DNA of 64,000 nucleotides. It comes from PALSA-1006 sp964571195 (lineage in GTDB: Bacteria; Pseudomonadota; Gammaproteobacteria; Burkholderiales; Gallionellaceae). The stretch is taken from the NCBI GenBank assembly GCA_964571195.1, contig CAZNAD010000005.1, positions 81,310 to 145,309 on the forward strand, in the 5' to 3' direction. Positions 41,906 to 50,907 of this stretch are shown one piece after another (position 1 is the first letter of the stretch; every line of letters starts with the position of its first letter). The notes beneath the pieces were generated by a model, which saw only the letters and a program-made list of their open reading frames with translations, was not told where the DNA came from and made no database searches. The translations under genes were made by a program, and so were the position numbers.

Positions 41906-42241
41906 ATGGCAAGCATCGAAGTTGGCGGTAAATCATACGAAACCGACGAAGAAGGTTATCTGGTCAATCTGGCTGAATGGAATGCGGATGTCGCGAACTA
42001 CATCGCAAAAACTGAGAATGTCGAGATGACTGACCAGCACTGGGAAGTCATCAACTTCCTGCGCGAGTATTTCGATGAATATCAGATCGCTCCGGCGGTC
42101 CGTGTGCTGACCAAGGCCATCGGCAAGAAGCTTGGCGCGGAGAAGGGCAACAGCGAATATCTGTATGGCCTGTTCCCTTACGGTCCCGGCAAGCAGGCGT
42201 GCAAGATCGCCGGTCTGCCCAAGCCCACCGGCTGCGTTTAA
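41906..42241 (+). CDS. dsrC: DsrC sulfur carrier, canonical two-cysteine form
   Basis: A 111-residue protein that carries sulfur to DsrAB and links it to DsrMK. Both functional cysteines are present on the C-terminal arm: Cys99 in GKQACKIAGL and Cys110 in PTGCV, 11 residues apart. AAAAGGAGAAACATC precedes the ATG at 41906. Two further homologues in this window lack one (18328) or both (36841) cysteines, so this is the working DsrC. Confidence 0.97.
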   Translation: MASIEVGGKSYETDEEGYLVNLAEWNADVANYIAKTENVEMTDQHWEVINFLREYFDEYQIAPAVRVLTKAIGKKLGAEKGNSEYLYGLFPYGPGKQACKIAGLPKPTGCV

Positions 42242-42262
42242 GCATCTGACCCGGATCCCGCG

Positions 42263-42988
42263 ATGAGCGCACTGTTTGCGATCTTTTTCTATCTTGCGAC
42301 CTTGCTGTTCGTCGTCGGGCTGTTGCAGCGTATCCGCACTTACGCCGCCACACCGGCACCGTTGAAGATACCCACCACCCCCGCGCCGACCACCACGGGC
42401 GGCGTGGTCTTGCGCATGACACGGGAGGTGGTCTTCTTCGAGAGTCTGTTCAAGGCCAACCTGTGGACATGGAGCATGGGGTGGTTGTTCCATGCCAGTA
42501 TGGCGCTGGTCGTTTTTCGCCATCTGCGTTATTTCACCGAACCGGTATGGGGCTGGGTCGCATTCATCCAGCCGTTCGGCATTTATGCCGGCATCACCAT
42601 GCTGATCGGTTTGTGCGGTCTGTGGGTACGTCGACTGTTCGTCGAGCGCATCCGCTACATCTCGACACCGTCCGACCATCTGATGTTGCTGTTGCTCATC
42701 GCCATCGCGGTATCCGGGCTGCTGATTCAGTTCGTCGTGCATACCGATGTGCTCGCGGTGAAGGGTTATTTCATCGGTCTGATGCACCTGGATATCCGGG
42801 TTCTCCCGTCCGATCTGTTGTTGATGTCGCACTTGATACTGGTTACCGCACTCTTGGTCGTGTTCCCCTTTAGCAAACTGCTGCACGCACCAGGAGTCTT
42901 TTTTTCACCCACCCGGAACCAAACCGACAATCCGCGTGAGAAGCGCCACCTGAGTGCCTGGGCGGCCAAGCTGGAATCGGAGAAATAA
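42263..42988 (+). CDS. dsrM: DsrM haem b membrane subunit
   Basis: A 241-residue NarI-like inner-membrane protein with about six helices and paired His suited to two haem b (for example FHASMALVVFRHLRYF and VVHTDVLAVKG). It anchors DsrK and exchanges electrons with quinone. Its start lies 21 bases after dsrC. The normal dsrM-dsrK pairing follows. Confidence 0.94.
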   Translation: MSALFAIFFYLATLLFVVGLLQRIRTYAATPAPLKIPTTPAPTTTGGVVLRMTREVVFFESLFKANLWTWSMGWLFHASMALVVFRHLRYFTEPVWGWVAFIQPFGIYAGITMLIGLCGLWVRRLFVERIRYISTPSDHLMLLLLIAIAVSGLLIQFVVHTDVLAVKGYFIGLMHLDIRVLPSDLLLMSHLILVTALLVVFPFSKLLHAPGVFFSPTRNQTDNPREKRHLSAWAAKLESEK

Positions 42989-42989
42989 C

Positions 42990-44522
42990 ATGGCGGACAT
43001 CACCGCACCGGCCTACCGCATCATCCCTATCGTGCCCGCGCTGAAGCCGGATGCGATGGCTGGCAAGGGGCCATTTGTCGCAAGTGATAAGATCAACGAG
43101 GCGATCGGATTCCCCGGCCAGTTGGTGGAAGACTGGCATGACAAAGTTATCGCCAAGATGGGCGAACTGCTGTCCAAATACCGTTCGCTCAAAGTGTACA
43201 TGGATGCCTGCGTGCATTGCGGAGCATGCTCGGACAAATGCCATTACTTCATCGGTACGCAGGATCCGAAGAACATGCCGGTGGCACGTCAGGATCTGAT
43301 GCGCAGTGTGTACCGCCGTTACTTTACCTTGCCCGGCAAATTATTCCCCAAGCTGGTCGGTGCACGCGATCTGACGCGCGAAGTGCTGGACGAGTGGTAC
43401 AACTATTACAACCAGTGTTCCGAGTGCCGCCGCTGCTCGGTGTTTTGCCCTTACGGTATCGACACCGCCGAAGTGACTATGGCGGCGCGCGAGATACTCG
43501 ACTCCGTGGGCTACGGTCAGAAGTATTCCAACGAGATCATCGGCAAGGTGCACAAGATCGGCAACAATCTCGGCCTGCCCGGCCCGGCGCTGGTCGATAC
43601 GCTGGAAGGTCTGGAGGAAGACGTCAAGGATGCCACCGGTATCGATGTGCGTTTCCCCATGGACGTGAAAGGCGCGGAAGTGCTGCTGATCACACCGTCC
43701 GCCGATTTCTTCGCTGAACCGCATATCGACAGCCTGATCGGTTACGCCAAGGTGTTCCATGCCACCGGTACCAGCTGGACGCTGTCGTCCATGGCCTCAG
43801 AGGCGGGCAATTTCGGCATGTTCATCGGTAACTACGACCAGTTGCGCAAGATCGCATTGCGCATCCGCGAGGCGGCGCTGGAACTCGGCGTGAAGCGTAT
43901 CGTGGTGGGCGAATGCGGCCATGCCTGGCGCGTGGCTTACAGTTTCTGGAATACCTTGAACGGTGTTGGAGACGGCGCGGGCGAAGTGGATCGTTTCGCG
44001 CAGATGCTGCAAAAACAGCTGGATCATCGTTACAAGCAGCCGACCCACATCTGCGAGTTCACCTGGGATGCGATACAACGCAACGCGCTGACATTCGACA
44101 AATCGAAGAACGATAAACACATCATCACGTTCCACGATTCCTGCAACGTGGCACGCGGTTCGCGTATGGGCGACCTGCCAGGCGGGCAGTTCGAGATACC
44201 GCGCAACATCATCAGGGCGGTCGCCAGCAATTTCGTCGAGATGTCGCCGGAAACGACGCGCGAGCAGACCTTCTGCTGCGGCGGCGGCGGCGGACTACTG
44301 ACCGACGACTTGATCGACCTGCGTGTGAAAGGCGCATTGCCGCGCATGGAAGTATTGCAACAAGTGGTGGATGAACACGGCGTCAACTTCATGGCGACCA
44401 TCTGCGCCATCTGCAAGGCGCAATTCACCAAGGTTTTGCCCATCTACGGATTCGATAGACGGATGGTGGGCGGAGTGCACCAGCTGGTCAGTAACGCGAT
44501 CATTCTGGGCGAAGAGAAATAA
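42990..44522 (+). CDS. dsrK: DsrK HdrD-like iron-sulfur subunit
   Basis: A 510-residue subunit related to heterodisulfide reductase HdrD and presumed to act on the DsrC disulfide or trisulfide. Two 4Fe-4S motifs lie at CVHCGACSDKCHYFI and CSECRRCSVFCPYGID. CCG-type cysteine-rich motifs include FHDSCNVARG and FCCGGGGGLLTD, for the catalytic noncubane cluster. ATG 42990 is one base after the dsrM stop; the in-frame ATG at 42954 lies within dsrM. Confidence 0.95.
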   Translation: MADITAPAYRIIPIVPALKPDAMAGKGPFVASDKINEAIGFPGQLVEDWHDKVIAKMGELLSKYRSLKVYMDACVHCGACSDKCHYFIGTQDPKNMPVARQDLMRSVYRRYFTLPGKLFPKLVGARDLTREVLDEWYNYYNQCSECRRCSVFCPYGIDTAEVTMAAREILDSVGYGQKYSNEIIGKVHKIGNNLGLPGPALVDTLEGLEEDVKDATGIDVRFPMDVKGAEVLLITPSADFFAEPHIDSLIGYAKVFHATGTSWTLSSMASEAGNFGMFIGNYDQLRKIALRIREAALELGVKRIVVGECGHAWRVAYSFWNTLNGVGDGAGEVDRFAQMLQKQLDHRYKQPTHICEFTWDAIQRNALTFDKSKNDKHIITFHDSCNVARGSRMGDLPGGQFEIPRNIIRAVASNFVEMSPETTREQTFCCGGGGGLLTDDLIDLRVKGALPRMEVLQQVVDEHGVNFMATICAICKAQFTKVLPIYGFDRRMVGGVHQLVSNAIILGEEK

Positions 44523-44539
44523 CTCACTGGAGACTAGCG

Positions 44540-46510
44540 ATGTCAGCAACAACTGAAACCACGCAAAAGATCACGTTCCGCCGCTACAAGGATGGCGACA
44601 ATACAGTCGGTCGCTGGAACGAAAAGATTTTTCAGGCCGGACATTCATACAAGTGCCCCACCTATATCCAGTCCACCCCGCCCTGTCAGGGGAGCTGTCC
44701 GGCAGGCGAGGACATTCGCGGTTATCTGGGCATCGTGCGCGGTACCGAGAAGGTGCCGACCGGAGCCGACGGCAAGCCGGTCATGCCTTGGCAGGAATAC
44801 GCCTGGCGTCGACTGACCGAAGCTAATCCATTCCCTTCGGTCATGGGGCGGGTATGTCCCGCGCCGTGCGAGAGCGGCTGCAACCGTAACGAGGTGGAAG
44901 ACCACGTCGGTATCAACTCGGTGGAGCATTTCCTCGGCGAATACGCCATCGCCAACAAGCTCAAGTTCAACAAACCCAATGTCGCGCCGTCCGGCAAGAA
45001 GGTGGCGGTGTTGGGCGGTGGCCCGGCCGGTTTGTCGGTCGCCTATCAGCTCACCCTGAAGGGGCATGAGGTCACCATCTTCGACGAGCACGAGTTCCTC
45101 GGCGGCATGATGCGTTACGGCATCCCTGGCTTCCGTACCCCGCGCGATGTGCTGGATGCGGAGATTCAGCGCATCCTCGACTTGGGCGTCAAGACACGCA
45201 TGAAGACCCGCGTCGGCAGCGATATCAGTATGGAACAAGTTCGCAAGGAGTTTGATGCGGTATTCCTCGGCATGGGTGCACAGGCCGGACGCGCCTTGCC
45301 TATCGCCGACAGCGATGCTCCCAATGTGGTCACGGCGACGGCCTTCCTGAAGGCCTTCAATGATGGTCGCTTGCAGTACGTCGGCAAGCGCGTTGTGGTG
45401 GTCGGCGGCGGTGATACCTCCATCGACGTGGCGACCGTGGCACGTCGTCTCGGCCATATCACCCATGCCAATCCGACCGACACCGAACATGCTATCGCCG
45501 GACGTATGGCTCAGGACGTTGCTGACATCTCCGCCAAACAGGGGGCGGAAGTCACGCTGACCTCGGTGTTCAATATCGACAAGATGCAGGCCAACAAACA
45601 TGAGATCGAACAGGCATTGGCGGAGGGTATCCATATCCTAGGCAGTCTGGTGCCTATCGGCATCGTGCGCGATGCGAGCGGTCGCGCCACGGCCTTGCGC
45701 GTGGCCAGATGTGAAGCCAAATTCGCTGGCGGCAAGCTGGAGATCAAAAATATCGAAGGCAGCGAACATGACATCGAAGCCGATCTGATCGTTTCGGCGA
45801 TCGGCCAAGCGGTCGATTTCACCGGCCTGGAGCAATTCAACAACGGCAAGGGCGCTGTTTCCACCGACCGCAACTATGTGGTCAACGGACAATCCGGCGT
45901 GTTCGCCGGGGGTGATGTGATCCGTCCGCACCTGCTGACCACCGCCATCGGACACGGCTCCATCGCTGCCGACGGCATCCATAATTTCCTGCTCGGCAAA
46001 GATATGGACAAGCGGCCAAAGATCGATGCCCATCAGTTCGATCTGATGCGCAAGATGGCGGAGAAGGGCATCAAGATCGAAGCGGCACAGGAACCCATGC
46101 GCGGCACCTGCAACTCCAATGTCGCGGTGCATAACTTCGACAACCGTTCGGACCGCTACATCATCCCGCACGACAAGTTGTTCCTGGGGCACTTCTCTTA
46201 TGTCCCCCGCAACCATCGCGAGATCGTCACGCTGGACAAAGAGACCGCGCTGGGAAATTTCGACGAGCGCTTGGTCGCACTGGTCGAGGAAAAGGCGGTT
46301 GCCGAAGCCAAACGTTGCATGAGTTGCGGCATGTGTTTCGAGTGCGACAACTGTGTGGTGTATTGCCCGCAGACCGCCGTGTACCGCGTCAAGAAGACCG
46401 AAGCGACACTGGGCCGTTATGTCGCGACGAACTATGACAAATGCATCGGATGCCATATCTGTGCGGACGTATGTCCGACGGGTTATATCCAAATGGGTCT
46501 GGGTGAGTGA
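44540..46510 (+). CDS. dsrL: DsrL NAD(P)H:acceptor iron-sulfur flavoprotein
   Basis: A 656-residue GltD-like oxidoreductase essential in sulfur oxidation as the electron acceptor of rDsrAB. The N-terminal Fe-S region (PPCQGSCPAGEDIRGYL) comes first, then the FAD-binding VLGGGPAGLSVAYQL near residue 155 and the NAD(P)H-binding VVVVGGGDTSIDVATV near residue 290. Two C-terminal ferredoxin motifs follow: CMSCGMCFECDNCVVYCP and CIGCHICADVCPTG. The gap to dsrJ is long (109 bases) and contains a palindromic repeat. Confidence 0.95.
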   Translation: MSATTETTQKITFRRYKDGDNTVGRWNEKIFQAGHSYKCPTYIQSTPPCQGSCPAGEDIRGYLGIVRGTEKVPTGADGKPVMPWQEYAWRRLTEANPFPSVMGRVCPAPCESGCNRNEVEDHVGINSVEHFLGEYAIANKLKFNKPNVAPSGKKVAVLGGGPAGLSVAYQLTLKGHEVTIFDEHEFLGGMMRYGIPGFRTPRDVLDAEIQRILDLGVKTRMKTRVGSDISMEQVRKEFDAVFLGMGAQAGRALPIADSDAPNVVTATAFLKAFNDGRLQYVGKRVVVVGGGDTSIDVATVARRLGHITHANPTDTEHAIAGRMAQDVADISAKQGAEVTLTSVFNIDKMQANKHEIEQALAEGIHILGSLVPIGIVRDASGRATALRVARCEAKFAGGKLEIKNIEGSEHDIEADLIVSAIGQAVDFTGLEQFNNGKGAVSTDRNYVVNGQSGVFAGGDVIRPHLLTTAIGHGSIAADGIHNFLLGKDMDKRPKIDAHQFDLMRKMAEKGIKIEAAQEPMRGTCNSNVAVHNFDNRSDRYIIPHDKLFLGHFSYVPRNHREIVTLDKETALGNFDERLVALVEEKAVAEAKRCMSCGMCFECDNCVVYCPQTAVYRVKKTEATLGRYVATNYDKCIGCHICADVCPTGYIQMGLGE

Positions 46511-46520
46511 GGAAAACCGA

Positions 46521-46610
46521 TTAACCACAGAGACACCGAGACTACGAGAAAAACCAAAATGAACTTGGCTCCCGAGCTTTTCTCTGTGCCTCTGTGTCTC
46601 TGTGGTGAAT
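46521..46610. repeat. 90-bp CACAGAGACAC palindrome between dsrL and dsrJ
   Basis: The left arm TTAACCACAGAGACACCGAG (46521-46540) pairs with the right arm CTCTGTGTCTCTGTGGTGAA (46591-46610); inner parts also match (GAGAAAA with TTTTCTC). A degenerate copy lies before pcm (1184-1272). It ends ten bases before the dsrJ start codon. Confidence 0.8.
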
Positions 46611-46619
46611 GTTTTTAAT

Positions 46620-46985
46620 ATGAAAACTATCCTGTTCATTTTGTTGCTTGCCGCGATGCCCGTTTGGGCTGCCGGTTCAAACATGCCCAAGCCGGATATC
46701 GGCAAAGGCGGAGAGTGCGTGAAAGACTCGCAGTGGATGCGCAAGAACCACATGCATCTGCTCAAGCATCAGCGTGATGAGACCCTGCGCAAAGGCGTCC
46801 GCGACGACAAGATCAGCCTGAAGGGCTGTATCGAATGCCACGCCAGCACCAAGGATGACAGCGTGATCGCGCGCGAAGACAGTTTCTGTGTTTCGTGCCA
46901 TCACTACGAAGCGGTCAAGATCGACTGTTTCGAATGCCATTCCGGCAAGCGCAAGAGTGCCTGGTTGCAGAGGAACGCAAAATGA
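46620..46985 (+). CDS. dsrJ: DsrJ periplasmic trihaem cytochrome c
   Basis: A 121-residue protein with a signal or anchor peptide (MKTILFILLLAAMPVWAAG) and exactly three haem c motifs: CIECH, CVSCH and CFECH. The Cys in GGECVKDSQW is placed as the unusual distal haem ligand known in DsrJ. It is the periplasmic subunit of DsrMKJOP. ATG 46620 is preferred over 46602. It overlaps dsrO by four bases. Confidence 0.95.
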   Translation: MKTILFILLLAAMPVWAAGSNMPKPDIGKGGECVKDSQWMRKNHMHLLKHQRDETLRKGVRDDKISLKGCIECHASTKDDSVIAREDSFCVSCHHYEAVKIDCFECHSGKRKSAWLQRNAK

Positions 46986-47698
46986 GTGACATCAATACCC
47001 AGCGCAGAAGTTTTCTGAAGACCTCGCTCGGTGCGGCGGCGGTCGCCGTCGCCCCCGGCATGATGTTGTTCCAGGTGGCGCACGGAGGATCCGCAGGCGC
47101 GAGCGACAAAGTACGCTGGGGCATGCTGATTGACACCAACCAGTGCAAATCCGGCTGCAACGACTGTGTGACTGCCTGCAACAGCGAGAACGGTTTGTCC
47201 GGCGAGACCAAGACAACCGACGCGCAATGGATACGCAAGATCGAGATCAAGGACATCAGCAGCGGGCGCGAGCTTTCGTTGCCGATGATGTGCCAGCACT
47301 GCGAACATCCGCCCTGTGTGGATGTGTGTCCGACCACGGCTTCGTTCAAGCGTGCCGACGGTATCGTGCTGGTGGACAAACACCGCTGTATCGGCTGCCG
47401 TTATTGCATCATGGCCTGTCCGTATAAAGCCCGCTCCTTCGTGCATGAACCACTGCATGACCAGAATCCGGACGTGCCGCGCGGCAAAGGTACGGTCGAA
47501 AGCTGCACACTGTGTGTGCACCGCGTCGATCAGGGATTGCAACCCGCCTGTGCCGAAGCCTGCCCGAACAAAGCCATTCTGTTCGGCGACCTGAATGACC
47601 TGCAAAGCGAGATTGCCAAGAAAGTACGCACAGTCGCCTCGGTACAGGTGCGTGCCGACCTGCGGCTGAATCCCGGCGTTCGTTACCAAGGAATTTGA
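46982..47698 (+). CDS. dsrO: DsrO periplasmic iron-sulfur subunit
   Basis: A 238-residue ferredoxin-like protein with a twin-arginine leader (QRRSFLKTSLGAAAVAVAPG), so exported folded. Four 4Fe-4S sites appear in CKSGCNDCVTACN, CQHCEHPPCVDVCPTTA, CIGCRYCIMACPYKA and CTLCVHRV with CAEACPNKA. It transfers electrons between DsrJ and DsrP. ATG 46982 overlaps the dsrJ stop. Confidence 0.95.
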   Translation: MSDINTQRRSFLKTSLGAAAVAVAPGMMLFQVAHGGSAGASDKVRWGMLIDTNQCKSGCNDCVTACNSENGLSGETKTTDAQWIRKIEIKDISSGRELSLPMMCQHCEHPPCVDVCPTTASFKRADGIVLVDKHRCIGCRYCIMACPYKARSFVHEPLHDQNPDVPRGKGTVESCTLCVHRVDQGLQPACAEACPNKAILFGDLNDLQSEIAKKVRTVASVQVRADLRLNPGVRYQGI

Positions 47699-47700
47699 CC

Positions 47701-48882
47701 ATGCCCGATCTCGCCTCGTTACGTTTCAAGAATCGCATGTATTACGTGTTGCTGGCCGCCGGCGGGCTGGTGGCACTGGCTGGTCTGTATGCCGTGCATA
47801 TGATGGAGACACACGGCCATATCATCAGCGGCATGAACAACCAGATCGTGTGGGGTATGCCGCACGTGTTTGCTATCTTCCTGATCGTGGCGGCCTCGGG
47901 GGTGTTGAACGTCGCTTCCATCGGTTCGGTGTTCGGCAAAGCCATCTACAAAGCGCGCGCGCCCCTGGCCAGCCTGCTGTCGATCGCCATGCTGGCGGGT
48001 GGACTCACCGTGTTGATGCTCGATCTGGGCAGGCCGGACCGCATCATAGTCGCAGCGACCAACTTTAATCCCACCTCGGTGTTCGCCTGGAACGTGGTGT
48101 TGTATTCAGGCATGTTCTCTTTAGTGGTCGTTTACCTGTGGACGATGATGGAACGGCGCATGAATCCGTGGAACAAAGCGGCGGGGCTGGCTGTATTTGT
48201 CTGGCGTTTCATGCTGACTACCGGTACCGGTCTGATTTTCGCATTCCTCACTGCCCGTCAGGCTTACGGCTCGGCGTTGCTGCCGCCCATGTTCATCGTA
48301 CTGTCGTTCGCCTGGGGATTGGCGGTGTTCCATGTGGTGCAGGCCAATATCTATGCCTGGAACGAAAAGGCACTCGATCCCGACATCTTGCGCCGCAAGA
48401 AGAACCTGCTCGGTGTGTTCGTCGTCGGTTCCTTATACATGGTTGCCACGTACCACTTCACCAACCTGTATTTCGCACACCAGTCGGGATTCGAGAATTT
48501 CATCCTGCGCGATGGTGGTATCTATCCGGCACTGTTCTGGTGGGGTTACGTCGTACTGGGCAACCTGGTTCCGTTGTTGCTGATCTATTTTCCCGGCCTG
48601 GGTAAGAGCAAATGTGTGATGGCCGCATCCATGCTGGTGATCGCAGGGGCATTCGCCCTGCTGTACGTGTTCATCATCGGCGGGCAAGCCTATCCGCTCA
48701 GCATCTTCCCCGGATACGAGGTCAGCAGCAGTTTTGCCGACGGGCAGATCGGCAGCTATCAGCCTTCGATATACGAAGTCATGCTGGGCTTGGGCGGATT
48801 GGCGATTGCTTTCATCATCACCACGGTCAGCGTGCGCGTGTTGAATTTCATGCCGCAAGACAAACCGTATATCTCCGACTAA
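47701..48882 (+). CDS. dsrP: DsrP NrfD-like membrane subunit
   Basis: A 393-residue inner-membrane protein with about ten helices, of the NrfD/PsrC family that interacts with quinones. It starts MPDLASLRFKNRMYYVLLAA and lies two bases after dsrO. It completes the DsrMKJOP transmembrane complex. No cofactor motif is expected in this subunit. Confidence 0.94.
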   Translation: MPDLASLRFKNRMYYVLLAAGGLVALAGLYAVHMMETHGHIISGMNNQIVWGMPHVFAIFLIVAASGVLNVASIGSVFGKAIYKARAPLASLLSIAMLAGGLTVLMLDLGRPDRIIVAATNFNPTSVFAWNVVLYSGMFSLVVVYLWTMMERRMNPWNKAAGLAVFVWRFMLTTGTGLIFAFLTARQAYGSALLPPMFIVLSFAWGLAVFHVVQANIYAWNEKALDPDILRRKKNLLGVFVVGSLYMVATYHFTNLYFAHQSGFENFILRDGGIYPALFWWGYVVLGNLVPLLLIYFPGLGKSKCVMAASMLVIAGAFALLYVFIIGGQAYPLSIFPGYEVSSSFADGQIGSYQPSIYEVMLGLGGLAIAFIITTVSVRVLNFMPQDKPYISD

Positions 48883-48900
48883 CTCCGTCAGGAGGCTGCC

Positions 48901-50307
48901 ATGAACCGCATGCTGATTTCGGCAGCACATAAATCCTCCGGCAAGACCATGGTCAGTATCGGCCTGTGTGCCGCGCTCGCCACGCGTGGCCACGCCGTGC
49001 AGCCGTTCAAGAAAGGCCCGGACTACATCGATCCGATGTGGCTCTCGCAGGCTGCCGGACATCCCTGCCGCAACCTCGACTTATATCTGATGGAGAACGA
49101 CGATGTCGTCGCCACCTTCGCGCAGCACAGCAGCGAAGTGAATCTGGTTGAGGGCAACAAAGGTCTGTACGATGGCCTTGCGCTGGACGGCAGCAACAGC
49201 AATGCCGCACTGGCCAAACTGCTCGATCTGCCGGTGATACTGGTGATCGATGCACGCGGCATGACGCGCGGCATCGCACCGCTGATCCTCGGCTATCAGG
49301 CCTTCGACCGCGATATCAACATCGCCGGCGTCATCCTCAACAATCTCGGCGGTCGCCGCCACGAATCGAAATTGCGTCAGGTCATCGAGCATTACACCGA
49401 TGTGCCGGTGATCGGTGCCATCCAGCATGACGAGCGCCTCTCCATTGTCGAGCGCCATCTCGGCCTCATGCCCAGCAACGAATCACATGTCGCCACCGCC
49501 AAGATCAAACAGATCGGCGAAGCCATCGCCGAGCAGGTCGATCTCGATAAGTTGTTGGCACTGTCGCAAAAAGGCCCTCTGGATATTCCCCATAAAGCCA
49601 AGGTAAGCCCATTACCCTGCGGAGAAAGAGTACGTATCGCCATCGCGCGTGACCGCGCTTTCGGCTTCTATTACGCCGACGACCTCGATGCACTGGAAGA
49701 AGCAGGGGTGGAGCTGGTGCCGTTCGATGCCCTGCGCGATGCACATTTGCCGGAAGTGGATGGCCTGTATATCGGCGGCGGCTTCCCCGAGACCTGTGCC
49801 ACCGAGCTGGAAGCCAACGTCACATTACGCGTCGACATCAAGCGCGCTATCGAGAATGGCCTGCCTGCCTATGCCGAGTGCGGCGGCCTGATGTATCTGT
49901 CGCGCGGCATCGCTTATGAAGGGCGCACCTTCGAGATGGTCGGTGCGATACCGGGCGATGTGCAGATGCACAGCAAACCCATCGGGCGCGGCTATGTGCA
50001 TCTCAAAGAAGACGAGGCGCACCCGTGGCCGCGCCCAGATGTGCCCGCCAAACAGATCAAAGCACACGAGTTCCACTATTCAAAACTGGAAAATCTTCCG
50101 CCGGATAGTCGCTTCGCTTACCATGTAGCGCGCGGTTACGGCATCGACGGAGAGCGCGACGGTCTCATCGTGCATAATCTGCTGGCCTCGTACACCCACC
50201 TGCGCACCATCGGCAGTTGCTACTGGGCCACCCGCTTCGTCGCCTTCGTGCGGCGCTGCAAAGAACAACAATCACGATCAACATCAATCAACGAGAAAGC
50301 ACTATGA
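48901..50307 (+). CDS. dsrN: DsrN, cobyrinic acid a,c-diamide synthase-like amidase
   Basis: A 468-residue CobB-type glutamine amidotransferase, proposed to amidate sirohaem for DsrAB. The N-terminal P-loop-like SAAHKSSGKTMVSIGLC, the glutaminase nucleophile in GLPAYAECGGLMYLSRG and the C-terminal HEFHYS match the family. A short stretch, SPLPCGERV, near residue 236 seems to be encoded by a GC-rich repeat (49606-49632). It overlaps the next gene start (ATGA). Confidence 0.92.
   Translation: MNRMLISAAHKSSGKTMVSIGLCAALATRGHAVQPFKKGPDYIDPMWLSQAAGHPCRNLDLYLMENDDVVATFAQHSSEVNLVEGNKGLYDGLALDGSNSNAALAKLLDLPVILVIDARGMTRGIAPLILGYQAFDRDINIAGVILNNLGGRRHESKLRQVIEHYTDVPVIGAIQHDERLSIVERHLGLMPSNESHVATAKIKQIGEAIAEQVDLDKLLALSQKGPLDIPHKAKVSPLPCGERVRIAIARDRAFGFYYADDLDALEEAGVELVPFDALRDAHLPEVDGLYIGGGFPETCATELEANVTLRVDIKRAIENGLPAYAECGGLMYLSRGIAYEGRTFEMVGAIPGDVQMHSKPIGRGYVHLKEDEAHPWPRPDVPAKQIKAHEFHYSKLENLPPDSRFAYHVARGYGIDGERDGLIVHNLLASYTHLRTIGSCYWATRFVAFVRRCKEQQSRSTSINEKAL
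49606..49632. repeat. Repeat-derived segment inside dsrN
   Basis: TAAGCCCATTACCCTGCGGA followed by GAAAGAG resembles the CCCTCTCC...GGAGAGG repeats elsewhere in the window. It encodes SPLPCGERV in the linker between the two CobB domains, where a length change is tolerable. The match is weaker than at 58512. Confidence 0.4.
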
Positions 50308-50906
50308 ACACAAGCCTGTACCAAGCCGCCATTGCGGCCTTCGATCAAGCCAACGCTGAAGACCCGAACAAGGAGATCGCCGACGGCAAGGAATATCCCA
50401 AGGAATTGCTCTACGCACAACGTATGACCGAAATGCAGGAACGCTACGCACCGGATGCCTCCGAAGCGGTAAAGCTGGCCTGCCGCGCGCAGCACATCCA
50501 GCGCTGGAAGAGCCCACGCAGCGACTACCCGATGGACAAGAAGGGCTATATGCTGTGGCGCACCAACCTGTACAAGTTTCATGCGGAGACCGCTGGCAAG
50601 CTGATGAAGCAGGTGGGCTACGACGACGCGATGATCGAACGCGTGAAGACCATCGTCGGTAAAAAAGAATTGAAGACCAATCCCGAGACACAGTTGATGG
50701 AAGACGTGGTCGACTTGTGTTTTATCGAGCATTACATGCTGCATTTCGCGCTGCAGAAGCCGGACTATGATGAAGCCAAGTGGATCATCATCATCAAGAA
50801 GACCTGGGACAAGATGTCCGAACGCGCACACGATTTCGCGCTGGCGGGCAAGATCAAGCTGCCCGAAGCACTGGTGCCGCTGATCCTCAAGTCGATAAAG
50901 GCCTAA
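50304..50906 (+). CDS. DUF4202-like protein in the dsr operon
   Basis: A 200-residue soluble protein beginning MNTSLYQAAIAAFDQANAED, with segments ACRAQHIQRWKSPRSDYPMD and YMLWRTNLYKFHAETAGKLM rich in aromatic and basic residues. I recall this pattern as DUF4202, a family of unknown reaction. Conserved His and Asp (CFIEHYMLHFA) could bind a metal, HD-domain style. It overlaps the dsrN stop by four bases and ends one base before cysG, so it is embedded between two sirohaem genes. Confidence 0.78.
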   Translation: MNTSLYQAAIAAFDQANAEDPNKEIADGKEYPKELLYAQRMTEMQERYAPDASEAVKLACRAQHIQRWKSPRSDYPMDKKGYMLWRTNLYKFHAETAGKLMKQVGYDDAMIERVKTIVGKKELKTNPETQLMEDVVDLCFIEHYMLHFALQKPDYDEAKWIIIIKKTWDKMSERAHDFALAGKIKLPEALVPLILKSIKA

Positions 50907-50907
50907 C

